This document shows, in pieces, positions 1 to 6,853 of a DNA stretch of 13,618 bases. Origin of the DNA: Anaerolineae bacterium (GTDB lineage Bacteria; Chloroflexota; Anaerolineae; Anaerolineales; Villigracilaceae); contig DQGV01000244.1 of the NCBI GenBank assembly GCA_003524705.1, forward strand, positions 514-14,131, in the 5' to 3' direction. The translations under genes and the position numbers were made by a program. The stretch's first letter is position 1; every line of letters starts with the position of its first letter. A model generated the notes under the pieces. It worked only from the letters and a program-made list of their open reading frames with translations. It did no database searches and was not told the DNA's origin.

Positions 1-54
1 CCATTTAGTCCGCAAGAATTAATGGAAAGTGTTGAAAAAGTTTTCAGCAAATAA
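1..54 (+). CDS. C-terminal tail of a probable response regulator receiver domain (partial)
   Basis: The window opens inside a reading frame that ends with TAA at 52-54. The 17 visible residues read PFSPQELMESVEKVFSK. This closely resembles the last helix of CheY-like receiver domains, where the conserved Lys-Pro is followed by Phe-x-x-x-Glu-Leu and an amphipathic helix (typically KPFSPQELLARV). The frame ends soon after that helix, so this is either a single-domain regulator or a protein with its receiver domain at the C-terminus. The phosphoacceptor Asp and the conserved Lys lie outside the window. The call rests only on this short motif. Confidence 0.55.
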   Translation, partial: PFSPQELMESVEKVFSK

Positions 55-96
55 ATTCAACGTTCATGGGGGCGAACGCTCCTCATTACAAAAAAT

Positions 97-468
97 ATGT
101 CCCGCTTCATTTACATCAATAACTTAAACAAAAAGATTGAAAAGCCTGCCCGCGTTTTATATGGTGATGGATTTTTTACCAAACTGTGCGGCTTGATGTT
201 TCGTCCACGCCTCGAACCAGACTTCGGCTTGCTCCTCGTTGGAAGCAAAGATTCACGCCTCGACAGTTCGATTCACATGCTCTTTGTCTCATTTGATTTA
301 GCCGTGTTTTGGATTAATGCTGATATGCAAATTGTTGATAAAGTCATTGCACAATCATGGAAGCCTGCTTATTTTCCAAAAGCCGATGCAAAATACACCT
401 TAGAAATTCACCCCGACCGTTTTGGGGATTATGAAATTGGTGACAAGGTTGAATTCAAAGATGTTTAG
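97..468 (+). CDS. DUF192 family protein
   Basis: This 123-residue protein matches the DUF192 family, a small beta-rich domain of unknown biochemical role that is often secreted or close to the envelope. Family hallmarks visible are GLMFR at residues 32-36, a GLLL strand near 44, SSIHMLFV at 57-64, a FDLAVFWI strand near 66-73, the VDKVIAQSWKP segment near 80-90, and the closing LEIHP...IGDKV. The length covers the domain alone. No signal peptide is visible, unlike many family members, so it is probably cytoplasmic. No good Shine-Dalgarno sequence precedes the ATG; upstream lies an A-rich stretch and a weak GC-rich hairpin (about 68-84). Its last 8 bases overlap the start chosen for the peptidase gene, suggesting translational coupling. 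Confidence 0.85.
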   Translation: MSRFIYINNLNKKIEKPARVLYGDGFFTKLCGLMFRPRLEPDFGLLLVGSKDSRLDSSIHMLFVSFDLAVFWINADMQIVDKVIAQSWKPAYFPKADAKYTLEIHPDRFGDYEIGDKVEFKDV

Positions 469-1900
469 TTCTTTTACCACAAAGGTTCACAAAGGTGCAC
501 AAAGGTTTAAGAAGTTCTATCTTCTCTTATTGGTTCTATTAATTCTCCCCTTTCAACCTGCACAGGCGCAAGATAGTACGGGTCCCATTTATATTGTTCA
601 ACCGGGCGATAGTCTTTCATCTATTGCTTCACGTTTCAATGTCAGTTTGAATGATTTATTAGCCGCGAATGGAATCACAGACCCAAATCAACTTACGGCT
701 GGTCAGCAATTAACTATCCCCGGCTTAGAAGGTGTGACTGGGATTCTCAATACAAGATTTATTAACTTTGGGGATTCATATCGCAGTTTGATTCGTCAAA
801 CCCAAGTGCCAGAAGATTTATTCAAACGCTTGAATCGTATTGTTAGTCCGAGCGAATTTTATGTCGGCACGAATATGATTATTCCTGAGCAAGCCGAGAA
901 CCCAAATCAAAAACGAGTTTCGCCAGCAGTTGGTGAATCATTACTTGAATTAGCAATCAAAAACAATACAAGTGTGTGGGCATTGACAGAGATTAATCAA
1001 TTAAGTGGCACATGGGATGTAATTCCAAACGATACTTTATTTGTGCCGGGTGAAGCAACAAGCAATATCAGTGGCTTACCTTCTGCATTTATCACTGCCG
1101 AGATTCGTGATTTACCAATCAAACAAGGTGGCACAGGAGTTATCCAAGTCACTACACAACCAGATGTAACACTTGGCGGTTTGTTAGTTGATCATCCACT
1201 CAATTTCTTCCTGAACGATGATGGAACTCAAGTGGTTTTACAAGGTGTTCATGCTTTGTTAGAGCCGGGAGTGTATCCTTTAAGATTAGATGCAACTCTT
1301 CCAGATGGAAGCAAACAATCTTATGAACAATTGATTTTGATTATTTCGGGCAACTATCCAGAAGACCCAATTTTGTTTGTTGACCCAGCAACAATTGACC
1401 CTGCTTCTACTGAACCTGAATTGCAAGAATTAGTTAACATTACATTACCTTCAACCACAACAAAGTATTGGAATGGTGGTTTTATATCGCCAGCAATTGC
1501 ATATGCTGAATCTACTTACTTCACCTCACGTTTTGGAAATCGGCGTACGTATATTGGTCAAGGCAATGGATTGACGATTAATGGCTTTCATACCGGCTTA
1601 GATTTTGGCGGCGGTGATGGCTTAGCTATTACATCCCCTGCGGCGGGTGTGGTCGTTTACACCGGCGCATGGACTGTGCGTGGCAATGCCACTGTCATTG
1701 ACCATGGCTGGGGTGTGTATAGCGGTTTTTGGCATCAATCTGCTATTCAAGTAAACGTCGGTGATTTTGTTGAACAAAATCAGGTAATTGGTTTGGTCGG
1801 CGGTACAGGACGAGTCACCGGTGCACATTTGCATTGGGAGTTGTGGGTCAATGGTGTGCAGGTAGATCCGCTTGACTGGCTGATTCAGGCTTACCCGTAA
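461..1900 (+). CDS. Secreted LysM-domain M23 (LytM-type) metallopeptidase
   Basis: A 479-residue exported zinc endopeptidase, expected to cut peptidoglycan cross-bridges or other Gly-rich peptides outside the membrane. A basic n-region (1-20), a Leu-rich h-region (about 20-31) and an AQA cleavage site (34-36) form a signal peptide. A good LysM follows at about 43-87 (VQPGDSLSSIASRFNVS), then two degenerate LysM-like units near 100-141 and 153-197, an Ig-like domain near 212-297, and the M23 domain at about 372-474. The M23 zinc and catalytic residues are all present: H377xxxD381, H425 in GFWHQS, and H456-L-H458. I chose the ATG at 461 because upstream in-frame starts (TTG 422, ATG 431) lengthen the overlap with the DUF192 gene and add a tail before the signal peptide. 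No clear Shine-Dalgarno is seen. Bases 476-505, coding the n-region, are a 10-base tandem repeat. Confidence 0.88.
   Translation: MFSSFTTKVHKGAQRFKKFYLLLLVLLILPFQPAQAQDSTGPIYIVQPGDSLSSIASRFNVSLNDLLAANGITDPNQLTAGQQLTIPGLEGVTGILNTRFINFGDSYRSLIRQTQVPEDLFKRLNRIVSPSEFYVGTNMIIPEQAENPNQKRVSPAVGESLLELAIKNNTSVWALTEINQLSGTWDVIPNDTLFVPGEATSNISGLPSAFITAEIRDLPIKQGGTGVIQVTTQPDVTLGGLLVDHPLNFFLNDDGTQVVLQGVHALLEPGVYPLRLDATLPDGSKQSYEQLILIISGNYPEDPILFVDPATIDPASTEPELQELVNITLPSTTTKYWNGGFISPAIAYAESTYFTSRFGNRRTYIGQGNGLTINGFHTGLDFGGGDGLAITSPAAGVVVYTGAWTVRGNATVIDHGWGVYSGFWHQSAIQVNVGDFVEQNQVIGLVGGTGRVTGAHLHWELWVNGVQVDPLDWLIQAYP
476..505 (+). repeat. Three tandem 10-base CACAAAGG units inside the peptidase gene
   Basis: Three consecutive 10-mers (ACCACAAAGG, TTCACAAAGG, TGCACAAAGG) share the core CACAAAGG. 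They are translated as the Thr-Thr-Lys-Val-His-Lys-Gly-Ala-Gln-Arg stretch before the signal-peptide core. The core is close to the CACAGAG units of the hairpin at 10546-10606, so both may belong to one dispersed repeat family; that link is inference. Confidence 0.7.
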
Positions 1901-1947
1901 GTCAAAGAAGCGTTGCACTTCATCCATGAGTATGTTAAACTTCCGCC

Positions 1948-2439
1948 ATGAATAACCTCGTCAACTTCTTAAAACAATCTGATATTTTTTATCAATTTAC
2001 GCCGACACAATTGGAGTTGGTGGCAAATTTGTGTCAGGAGGTTACGTTTAATGATGGGGACATTATTTTTCAAGAAAATAGTAGTAGTAAAGAGTTGTAT
2101 GTGATTGTGCAAGGGGAAGTTGATATTTTAATTAGTCGAGGGGTGACAGGTCAGTTGACGAAAAATGAAAACCCTGTTGCGCGTTTGCGTCGTGGACAAT
2201 CTTTTGGTGAAGTTGCATTGGTAGATGAAGGATTACGCTCCGCTTCGGCACGCGCGGCTCAAAAGGATACTCGCCTGTTACTGATTTCTCGGGACAAAAT
2301 TATCATGTTGTGCGAGACGTATCCACAACTTGGATACCGCCTAATGTATAACCTAGCGGCGGATTTAGCGATGAAAATTCGTAATACTGATTTGCGCATC
2401 CGTGAACAGCTTTTGTATAAACCCAGTGAAGCAAAATAA
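1948..2439 (+). CDS. Stand-alone cyclic-nucleotide-binding domain protein
   Basis: A 163-residue protein made of one Crp/PKA-type cyclic nucleotide-binding beta-roll and little else. The N-terminal helix with FLKQSDIF (7-14) leads into the roll, with GDIIFQE at 37-43, the YVIVQGEVDIL strand at about 51-61, and the phosphate-binding cassette FGEVALVDEGLRSASARA at 86-103. The cassette has the Glu (88) and Arg (97) that contact the cyclic phosphate ribose in the family. A C-terminal helix follows (about 118-155). There is no helix-turn-helix, kinase or channel domain, so it is not a Crp-type transcription factor by itself; it may act through a partner. It begins 47 bases after the peptidase gene with no strong Shine-Dalgarno, and is possibly co-transcribed. 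The ligand (cAMP, cGMP or none) cannot be told. Confidence 0.85.
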   Translation: MNNLVNFLKQSDIFYQFTPTQLELVANLCQEVTFNDGDIIFQENSSSKELYVIVQGEVDILISRGVTGQLTKNENPVARLRRGQSFGEVALVDEGLRSASARAAQKDTRLLLISRDKIIMLCETYPQLGYRLMYNLAADLAMKIRNTDLRIREQLLYKPSEAK

Positions 2440-2452
2440 TTTTCTATTTGTA

Positions 2453-2469
2453 TCTAAGATTAACTTAGG
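2453..2469 (+). other. Weak hairpin after the cyclic-nucleotide-binding gene
   Basis: TCTAAG (2453-2458) can pair with CTTAGG (2464-2469) around a 5-base loop, giving 6 pairs including one G-T. No U-rich tail follows on the plus strand. It lies 13 bases after the stop codon and might mark the transcript end, but it is too weak to call a terminator. Confidence 0.25.
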
Positions 2470-2508
2470 ATAAAATTAGACTTACTTGACAGGTATAGAC
2501 TTAATTCC

Positions 2509-2537
2509 TTGACCAGAGAAACAAAACGCCGTATTAT
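2509..2537 (+). promoter_or_regulatory. Candidate housekeeping promoter for the liv operon
   Basis: TTGACC at 2509-2514 and TATTAT at 2532-2537 are separated by 17 bases, a good fit to the sigma-70-type consensus (TTGACA, 17 bases, TATAAT). Transcription would begin near 2544 and leave a leader of about 180 bases before the binding-protein gene. A second, weaker candidate is TATAAA at 2614-2619 with TTGGTT at 2592-2597, which would give a leader of about 100 bases. A lone TTGACA at 2486-2491 has no partner box. Confidence 0.5.
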
Positions 2538-2726
2538 TACTTTTTAAGACCCGCAATTGCATGACATTATGTACGTAATCCACAACCTGTTTTGGTTTTG
2601 GGTTTTCTATTTGTATAAATCCTTCAAAGGAGGTGATGCTGACTCAATAGAGATTGGTCACCAAAGTTTGTATCCACCCGCAACTGCGGGAATGAATTTC
2701 AAAAAATATTTTGGAGGAGCAAGAAC
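2538..2726 (+). promoter_or_regulatory. Leader of the liv operon with an isolated perfect Shine-Dalgarno
   Basis: The non-coding stretch before the binding-protein gene holds AAAGGAGGTGAT at 2626-2637, 12 bases complementary to the usual 3' end of 16S rRNA. It sits about 90 bases upstream of the real start. Only a four-codon frame (ATG 2636 to TAG 2650) follows, too close to use that site well. GGTGA (2632-2636) can pair with TCACC (2658-2662), which would partly mask it. CCCGCA/TGCGGG at 2677-2690 is a perfect palindrome with a 2-base centre. The gene's own Shine-Dalgarno, GGAGGA at 2713-2718, has 8-base spacing. I recognise no known riboswitch class. Confidence 0.45.
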
Positions 2727-3974
2727 ATGAACAAGCGTTTAATCGCTTTATTTTCAGTGCTGGTGATTGCCAGCATGGCACTCGCTGCATGTGGTGGTGC
2801 TGGTGGTGGTGCAGCAGCCTATGAATGTACCGATGCCATTGGCTGTGTAACAGTTGCCCCAGGTGACCCCATTCACATTGCTTATGCGTTGACCGTATCT
2901 GGGCCAACTTCATCCCTCGGTGAAGACAGCCGTGGCGCGATTGAAATCGCCATTGCTGACCGTGGTGGCGAACTCTTGGGTCACCCTATTGAGTTAAGTG
3001 GTGAAGACACCCTCTGCAGTGCAGAAGGTGGACAAGCTGCTGGAACTAAACTTTCTGCTGATGCAACTATTGTTGGCGTCATCGGAACCAACTGCTCCAG
3101 CGAAGCCCGCTCTGCTATGCCGTTGATTTCACAAGCAGGCATGGTGATGATTTCACCTTCTAACACCAATCCTGACCTCACCAACCCAGACCACCCAGAT
3201 AGCCATCCAGGTTACTTCCGCACTGCTCACAATGACCTCTTCCAAGGTCGTGTTGCTGCGGAATTTGCCTACAATGAATTGGGTGTTCGCTCTGTTGCAA
3301 CCATTCATGATGGTAGCCCTTACGCTGAATCCTTACAAGCTGTGTTTGCTGAAGTATTCGCTGAATTGGGCGGTACTGTGACTGCACAAGAAGCTATCAA
3401 CGTTGGTGATACTGATATGGGTCCCGTGTTGACCACAATCGCCGCAGGCTCTCCTGAACTGATTTATTTCCCAATTTTTGAACCAGAAGGCAATTTAATT
3501 GCTTCAAAATCTAAGGAAGTTTCCGGTTTGGAAGATGTTATTTTAATGGCGGCAGATGGTCTCTTTGCAGACACCATGCCTGAAGCTACTGGTAGTGCAG
3601 CTGTTGGTATGTACCTCTCTGGTCCTTACGTTGATGTAAATAATGCTGCTTATGGCGAATTTTTACAAAAATGGGCTGACCAAATTGGTGGCGTTCCTCC
3701 AAGTGGCTTCCATGCTCACGCTTATGATGCAACCAACATGCTGTTGAATGCAATTGAAGCAGTTGCAGTTGTTGGTGAAGATGGAACTGTTAATATTCCT
3801 CGCCAAGCTCTACGTGATGCACTCTATGGTCTTAGCGGTTATGCTGGTTTGACCGGTAACTTGACCTGCGATGCCAATGGTGACTGTGCCACCGGCGAAG
3901 CTTTGGGAGTGTTCCAACTCTCTCAAGCAGAAGTAGACGGTGCTTGGCCCCCACCAGTTTTCTGGCAACCGTAA
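2727..3974 (+). CDS. Branched-chain amino acid-type ABC transporter substrate-binding lipoprotein
   Basis: A 415-residue extracellular lipoprotein that captures an amino acid for the LivHMGF permease. The lipobox L19-A-A-C22 follows a short hydrophobic signal, and a Gly/Ala-rich tether (23-31) leads to a Peripla_BP_6 (LivJ/LivK-like) fold. Visible family features are the IAYALTVSGPTSSLGED opening near 50-66, the SEARSAMPLISQAGMVMISPS ligand-pocket region near 125-145, and the DGSPYAESL hinge segment near 195-203. C97 and C123 match in spacing the disulfide known in LivJ. C34/C40 and C381/C387 may form two more. The latter pair flanks an acidic D382-x-N-x-D-x(4)-E391 loop like a calcium-binding loop. 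Start choice is firm, with GGAGGA 8 bases upstream. Ligand identity is unknown: branched-chain amino acids are the family default, but relatives bind amides, urea and aromatic compounds. Confidence 0.9.
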   Translation: MNKRLIALFSVLVIASMALAACGGAGGGAAAYECTDAIGCVTVAPGDPIHIAYALTVSGPTSSLGEDSRGAIEIAIADRGGELLGHPIELSGEDTLCSAEGGQAAGTKLSADATIVGVIGTNCSSEARSAMPLISQAGMVMISPSNTNPDLTNPDHPDSHPGYFRTAHNDLFQGRVAAEFAYNELGVRSVATIHDGSPYAESLQAVFAEVFAELGGTVTAQEAINVGDTDMGPVLTTIAAGSPELIYFPIFEPEGNLIASKSKEVSGLEDVILMAADGLFADTMPEATGSAAVGMYLSGPYVDVNNAAYGEFLQKWADQIGGVPPSGFHAHAYDATNMLLNAIEAVAVVGEDGTVNIPRQALRDALYGLSGYAGLTGNLTCDANGDCATGEALGVFQLSQAEVDGAWPPPVFWQP

Positions 3975-4026
3975 TTCAGTAAATTTGTAACTACGCCAAG
4001 CTGGTAGTAAGGTATAGGCAAAAATA

Positions 4027-4066
4027 AGTAAATCGGGTGTGTTGACCAGCACGCACCCGATTTACT
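4027..4066 (+). terminator. Strong hairpin between the binding-protein and permease genes
   Basis: AGTAAATCGGGTG (4027-4039) pairs perfectly with CACCCGATTTACT (4054-4066); one G-T and two more pairs extend it to 16 pairs around an 8-base loop. No U-run follows on the plus strand, so it is more likely a partial terminator or a 3' stabiliser of the binding-protein message than a full stop. Such hairpins are well known after binding-protein genes in ABC operons and explain excess binding protein. A U-rich tail would follow only on the minus strand, where there is no gene. Confidence 0.75.
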
Positions 4067-4091
4067 CAAATCTCTGCAAAGGAATCTAGAT

Positions 4092-5150
4092 ATGCAATCA
4101 TTAAAGAGATTCAATTGGACCGACGTATTTATGTGGGTTGTTGGGGCAGCGCTTCTGATTCTTATCATTATAGGCTCTTACCTCACTTTGCAACAAGGCA
4201 AATATACAACTGTCCAGTGGTTTGACCTAGCAGTTTTTGGGCTGGCACAAGGAAGTGTGTATGCCCTTATTGCACTCGGATACACCCTCGTGTACGGTAT
4301 TTTGCGCATGATTAACTTTGCTCATGGTGAAATTTTTATGAGTGGTGCTTATCTTGGCTACTTCGTCGCTACTAGTATGCAACGCTCTGGCTTTATGCAA
4401 GAAAATCCGCTTCTTGGAATCGCACTTATTTTCCTTACTGCAATGACAACTTCCGCGATACTAGCCGCTATCCTAGAAAGAATCGCTTATCGCCCTCTGC
4501 GTGGCGCACCACGTCTTGTACCACTCATCACAGCCATCGGCGCATCCTTCTTCTTACAATATGTATTCCGCGGTTTATTTGGTACACAAAATCGCGCATA
4601 CCCCGAAATTGCATATATTCAAGGTGCCATCCCCCTCTTTGGCAATTTTCAAATTCAAAAAATACAACTCATTGTTATTATTGCCGCGGCGGTGATGATG
4701 GCAGCTCTTGCCTTCTTCGTTCAATATACAAAAACCGGCAAAGCCATGCGAGCAGTATCTGAGGACAAAAGCGTCGCCGCGCTTATGGGAATAGATGTAG
4801 ATAAAATCATTACCCGTACTTTCGTTATCGGCGCTGCACTCGCAGGGGCGGCTGGGGTCTTGTACTGCTTCATGTTCCGCATTGTGACATTTTATATGGG
4901 TTTTATTCCTGGTCTCAAAGCTTTTACCTCCGCAGTCTTAGGTGGTATCGGAAACCCTCCCGGTGCTATGCTTGGCGGATTATTCCTCGGAATTTTCGAA
5001 TCACTCGGACCTACACTCTTCCTTGATGGGCTTGGCATCCCTGCGCCTTATCAACTTAAAGACGTAATTGCCTTCACGATGCTAGTCATGATTCTCATCT
5101 TCCGCCCAACAGGTATTTTAGGCGAACGATTAAGCAAAACGAAAGCCTAA
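4092..5150 (+). CDS. livH: Branched-chain amino acid ABC transporter permease, LivH type
   Basis: A 352-residue inner-membrane permease, one half of the heterodimeric channel with LivM. The family signature is clear: GLAQGSVYALIALGYTLVYG at 50-69 and MINFAHGEIFMSGAYLGY at 73-90, then repeated hydrophobic segments to about 337. The cytoplasmic coupling loop that docks on the ATPase is GKAMRAVSEDKSVAALMGID at 216-235. The GLKAFTSAVLGGIGNPPGAM segment at about 274-293 is also typical. It is some 45 residues longer than usual LivH because of an extra N-terminal stretch with one hydrophobic segment (about 12-33). AAAGGA at 4078-4083 precedes the ATG by 8 bases. The gene follows the hairpin at 4027-4066 and is followed after 11 bases by livM. 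Confidence 0.92.
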   Translation: MQSLKRFNWTDVFMWVVGAALLILIIIGSYLTLQQGKYTTVQWFDLAVFGLAQGSVYALIALGYTLVYGILRMINFAHGEIFMSGAYLGYFVATSMQRSGFMQENPLLGIALIFLTAMTTSAILAAILERIAYRPLRGAPRLVPLITAIGASFFLQYVFRGLFGTQNRAYPEIAYIQGAIPLFGNFQIQKIQLIVIIAAAVMMAALAFFVQYTKTGKAMRAVSEDKSVAALMGIDVDKIITRTFVIGAALAGAAGVLYCFMFRIVTFYMGFIPGLKAFTSAVLGGIGNPPGAMLGGLFLGIFESLGPTLFLDGLGIPAPYQLKDVIAFTMLVMILIFRPTGILGERLSKTKA

Positions 5151-5161
5151 AGGAGTTGTCA

Positions 5162-6853
5162 ATGTCAACACAAAATCAATTTAATTGGAAGAAAGCCATC
5201 CAACTTGGTGCCATTGCCGGCATTGTAGGTATCTTGATTGCGCTCGTAGGCATGGTCGAAACATTTGATAAACGTGACATTGTCGCGGGTGCTATTAGCA
5301 TGGGCTGGACGATGCTTTTGTTAACGGTATTAGTTGCTGGCTACTTTTCTGCATCACATCAAACCTCAAACCTATTTCGACTAAGCGCAAGTGGAATCAC
5401 TGGACTCATTTTCTCCCTAATAATGAGCTTGCTCGCCTTACTAGTTGAAAATTTTGACCTACGACAAACCTTGGTTAATGCTTCACCACAATTAATAAGA
5501 ATCCTAACCTTTGAAAATGGAATTCCCAACGGGCTGATTTCATTAATCGCAATCACAACTATTTTCGGGATACTTGGAGGTGTGTTGTATGTTACACCTT
5601 CGAAAATCCGAAAAGCAATTTCACTTGGATTAAGCATAGTAGTATTACTCGGTTTGTTAGAAGATATTATTCAGGTTACCTTAGCAGGCTTAGGCGGAGC
5701 AAGTTCAGCGCTCGCTTGGATGTTCGGCAGAGGCGCGCAAAGCGGACTTTCAATTACTGGTGCAATCGTCGTTTTTGTTGTGGTAACAGCAAGCAATCTA
5801 CTATGGGATGTAAATGCACCGAAAATTAATTCGCAAGTTGAAAAAATGCCGGCAAATCGACAACGTTCGCTTCGAGTACTTGGGTATGGTTTGATAATCT
5901 TAGTCGTCCTGTATCTACCCACATTGCTTGGACTTTACCTCACTGAAGTAGTAAACGTAACTGGCTTATTTATCTTAATGGGGCTTGGATTAAATATTGT
6001 GGTCGGTTTCGCAGGTTTGTTAGACCTTGGTTATGTCGCCTTTTATGCCATTGGTGCGTATGCGGTCGGCGTACTTACTACACTTTCTGGTGAATTAAGC
6101 ACATCCCTTGGTTGGAATTTTTGGTTAGCTTTGCCAGTTTGTATCTTCTTATGCGTCATGGCAGGTGTTGTGCTAGGCATTCCAGTCCTCAACATGCGTG
6201 GCGATTATCTTGCAATTGTGACCTTAGGCTTTGGTGAAATTATTCGTATTTTGGCATTATCTGATTTCCTAAAACCACATATCGGAGGTTCACAAGGAAT
6301 TGTAAATATTCCGGCACCTGAGTTTTTAGGTGTATTGCTCAATAAACCGCAGACTTTATATTATCTGATTGTTGCTGGCTGTATTTTGGCACTCTTCATC
6401 AGCCAACGCCTCCGCGATTCACGGCTTGGTAGATCATGGAAAGCCATGCGAGAGGATGAAGATGTGGCTCAAGCCATGGGAATCAATCTAGTCGCCACTA
6501 AACTTTTAGCATTTGCAACTGGTGCGGCGTTTTCAGGCTTGAGCGGTACAATTCTCGCCGTCAAACTTGGAACGATTTACCCGCACAGTTTCGCATTGTT
6601 GATTTCAATCAATGTACTCTCATTAATCATTGTTGGTGGTATGGGTAGCATACCCGGCGTGTTTGTTGGAGGTTTGTTACTAGCAGGTATGCCTGAACTT
6701 TTACGTGAATTTGCTGAATATCGTCTTTTGATTTATGGAGCGTTATTAGTGGTAATGATGCAAGTCCGCCCTGAAGGCTTCTGGCCCGAAGAAACACATA
6801 AACGGGAATTGCACGAAAATGAGCACATTCCAGCACAGGAGGCAACATCATGA
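5162..6853 (+). CDS. livM: Branched-chain amino acid ABC transporter permease, LivM type, with long N-terminal membrane extension
   Basis: A 563-residue permease, partner of LivH. The canonical LivM core is about 240-545: LFILMGLGLNIVVGFAGLLD near 269-288, GYVAFYAIGAYAVG near 290-303, the GDYLAIVTLGFGEIIRI stretch near 347-363, and the coupling loop GRSWKAMREDEDVAQAMGIN at 423-442. Before it lie about 235 residues not found in typical LivM, with roughly six hydrophobic segments (near 12-32, 42-61, 76-96, 125-145, 155-172, 195-212) and a basic linker (about 219-238). I chose the ATG at 5162 because AAAGGAG at 5149-5155 gives 6-base spacing; the in-frame TTG at 5156 touches that site. The Shine-Dalgarno overlaps the livH stop, and the gene's own stop overlaps the livG ATG, so livHMG are translationally coupled. 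Confidence 0.92.
   Translation: MSTQNQFNWKKAIQLGAIAGIVGILIALVGMVETFDKRDIVAGAISMGWTMLLLTVLVAGYFSASHQTSNLFRLSASGITGLIFSLIMSLLALLVENFDLRQTLVNASPQLIRILTFENGIPNGLISLIAITTIFGILGGVLYVTPSKIRKAISLGLSIVVLLGLLEDIIQVTLAGLGGASSALAWMFGRGAQSGLSITGAIVVFVVVTASNLLWDVNAPKINSQVEKMPANRQRSLRVLGYGLIILVVLYLPTLLGLYLTEVVNVTGLFILMGLGLNIVVGFAGLLDLGYVAFYAIGAYAVGVLTTLSGELSTSLGWNFWLALPVCIFLCVMAGVVLGIPVLNMRGDYLAIVTLGFGEIIRILALSDFLKPHIGGSQGIVNIPAPEFLGVLLNKPQTLYYLIVAGCILALFISQRLRDSRLGRSWKAMREDEDVAQAMGINLVATKLLAFATGAAFSGLSGTILAVKLGTIYPHSFALLISINVLSLIIVGGMGSIPGVFVGGLLLAGMPELLREFAEYRLLIYGALLVVMMQVRPEGFWPEETHKRELHENEHIPAQEATS

Noticed and set aside
68..84. Terminator after the response-regulator end (GGGGGCG/CGCTCCT)
   Set aside because: The stem has G-T pairs, almost no loop, and is followed by A-rich rather than T-rich sequence.
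422..460. Upstream start of the M23 peptidase at TTG 422 or ATG 431
   Set aside because: These add 10-13 residues before the signal peptide and extend the overlap with the DUF192 gene to more than 35 bases; ATG 461 overlaps only 8 bases.
2636..2650. Leader peptide gene of four codons after the strong Shine-Dalgarno
   Set aside because: Spacing of about 2 bases from GGAGG to ATG is too short for efficient initiation, and the peptide has no regulatory codon run; kept only as a possibility in the leader finding.
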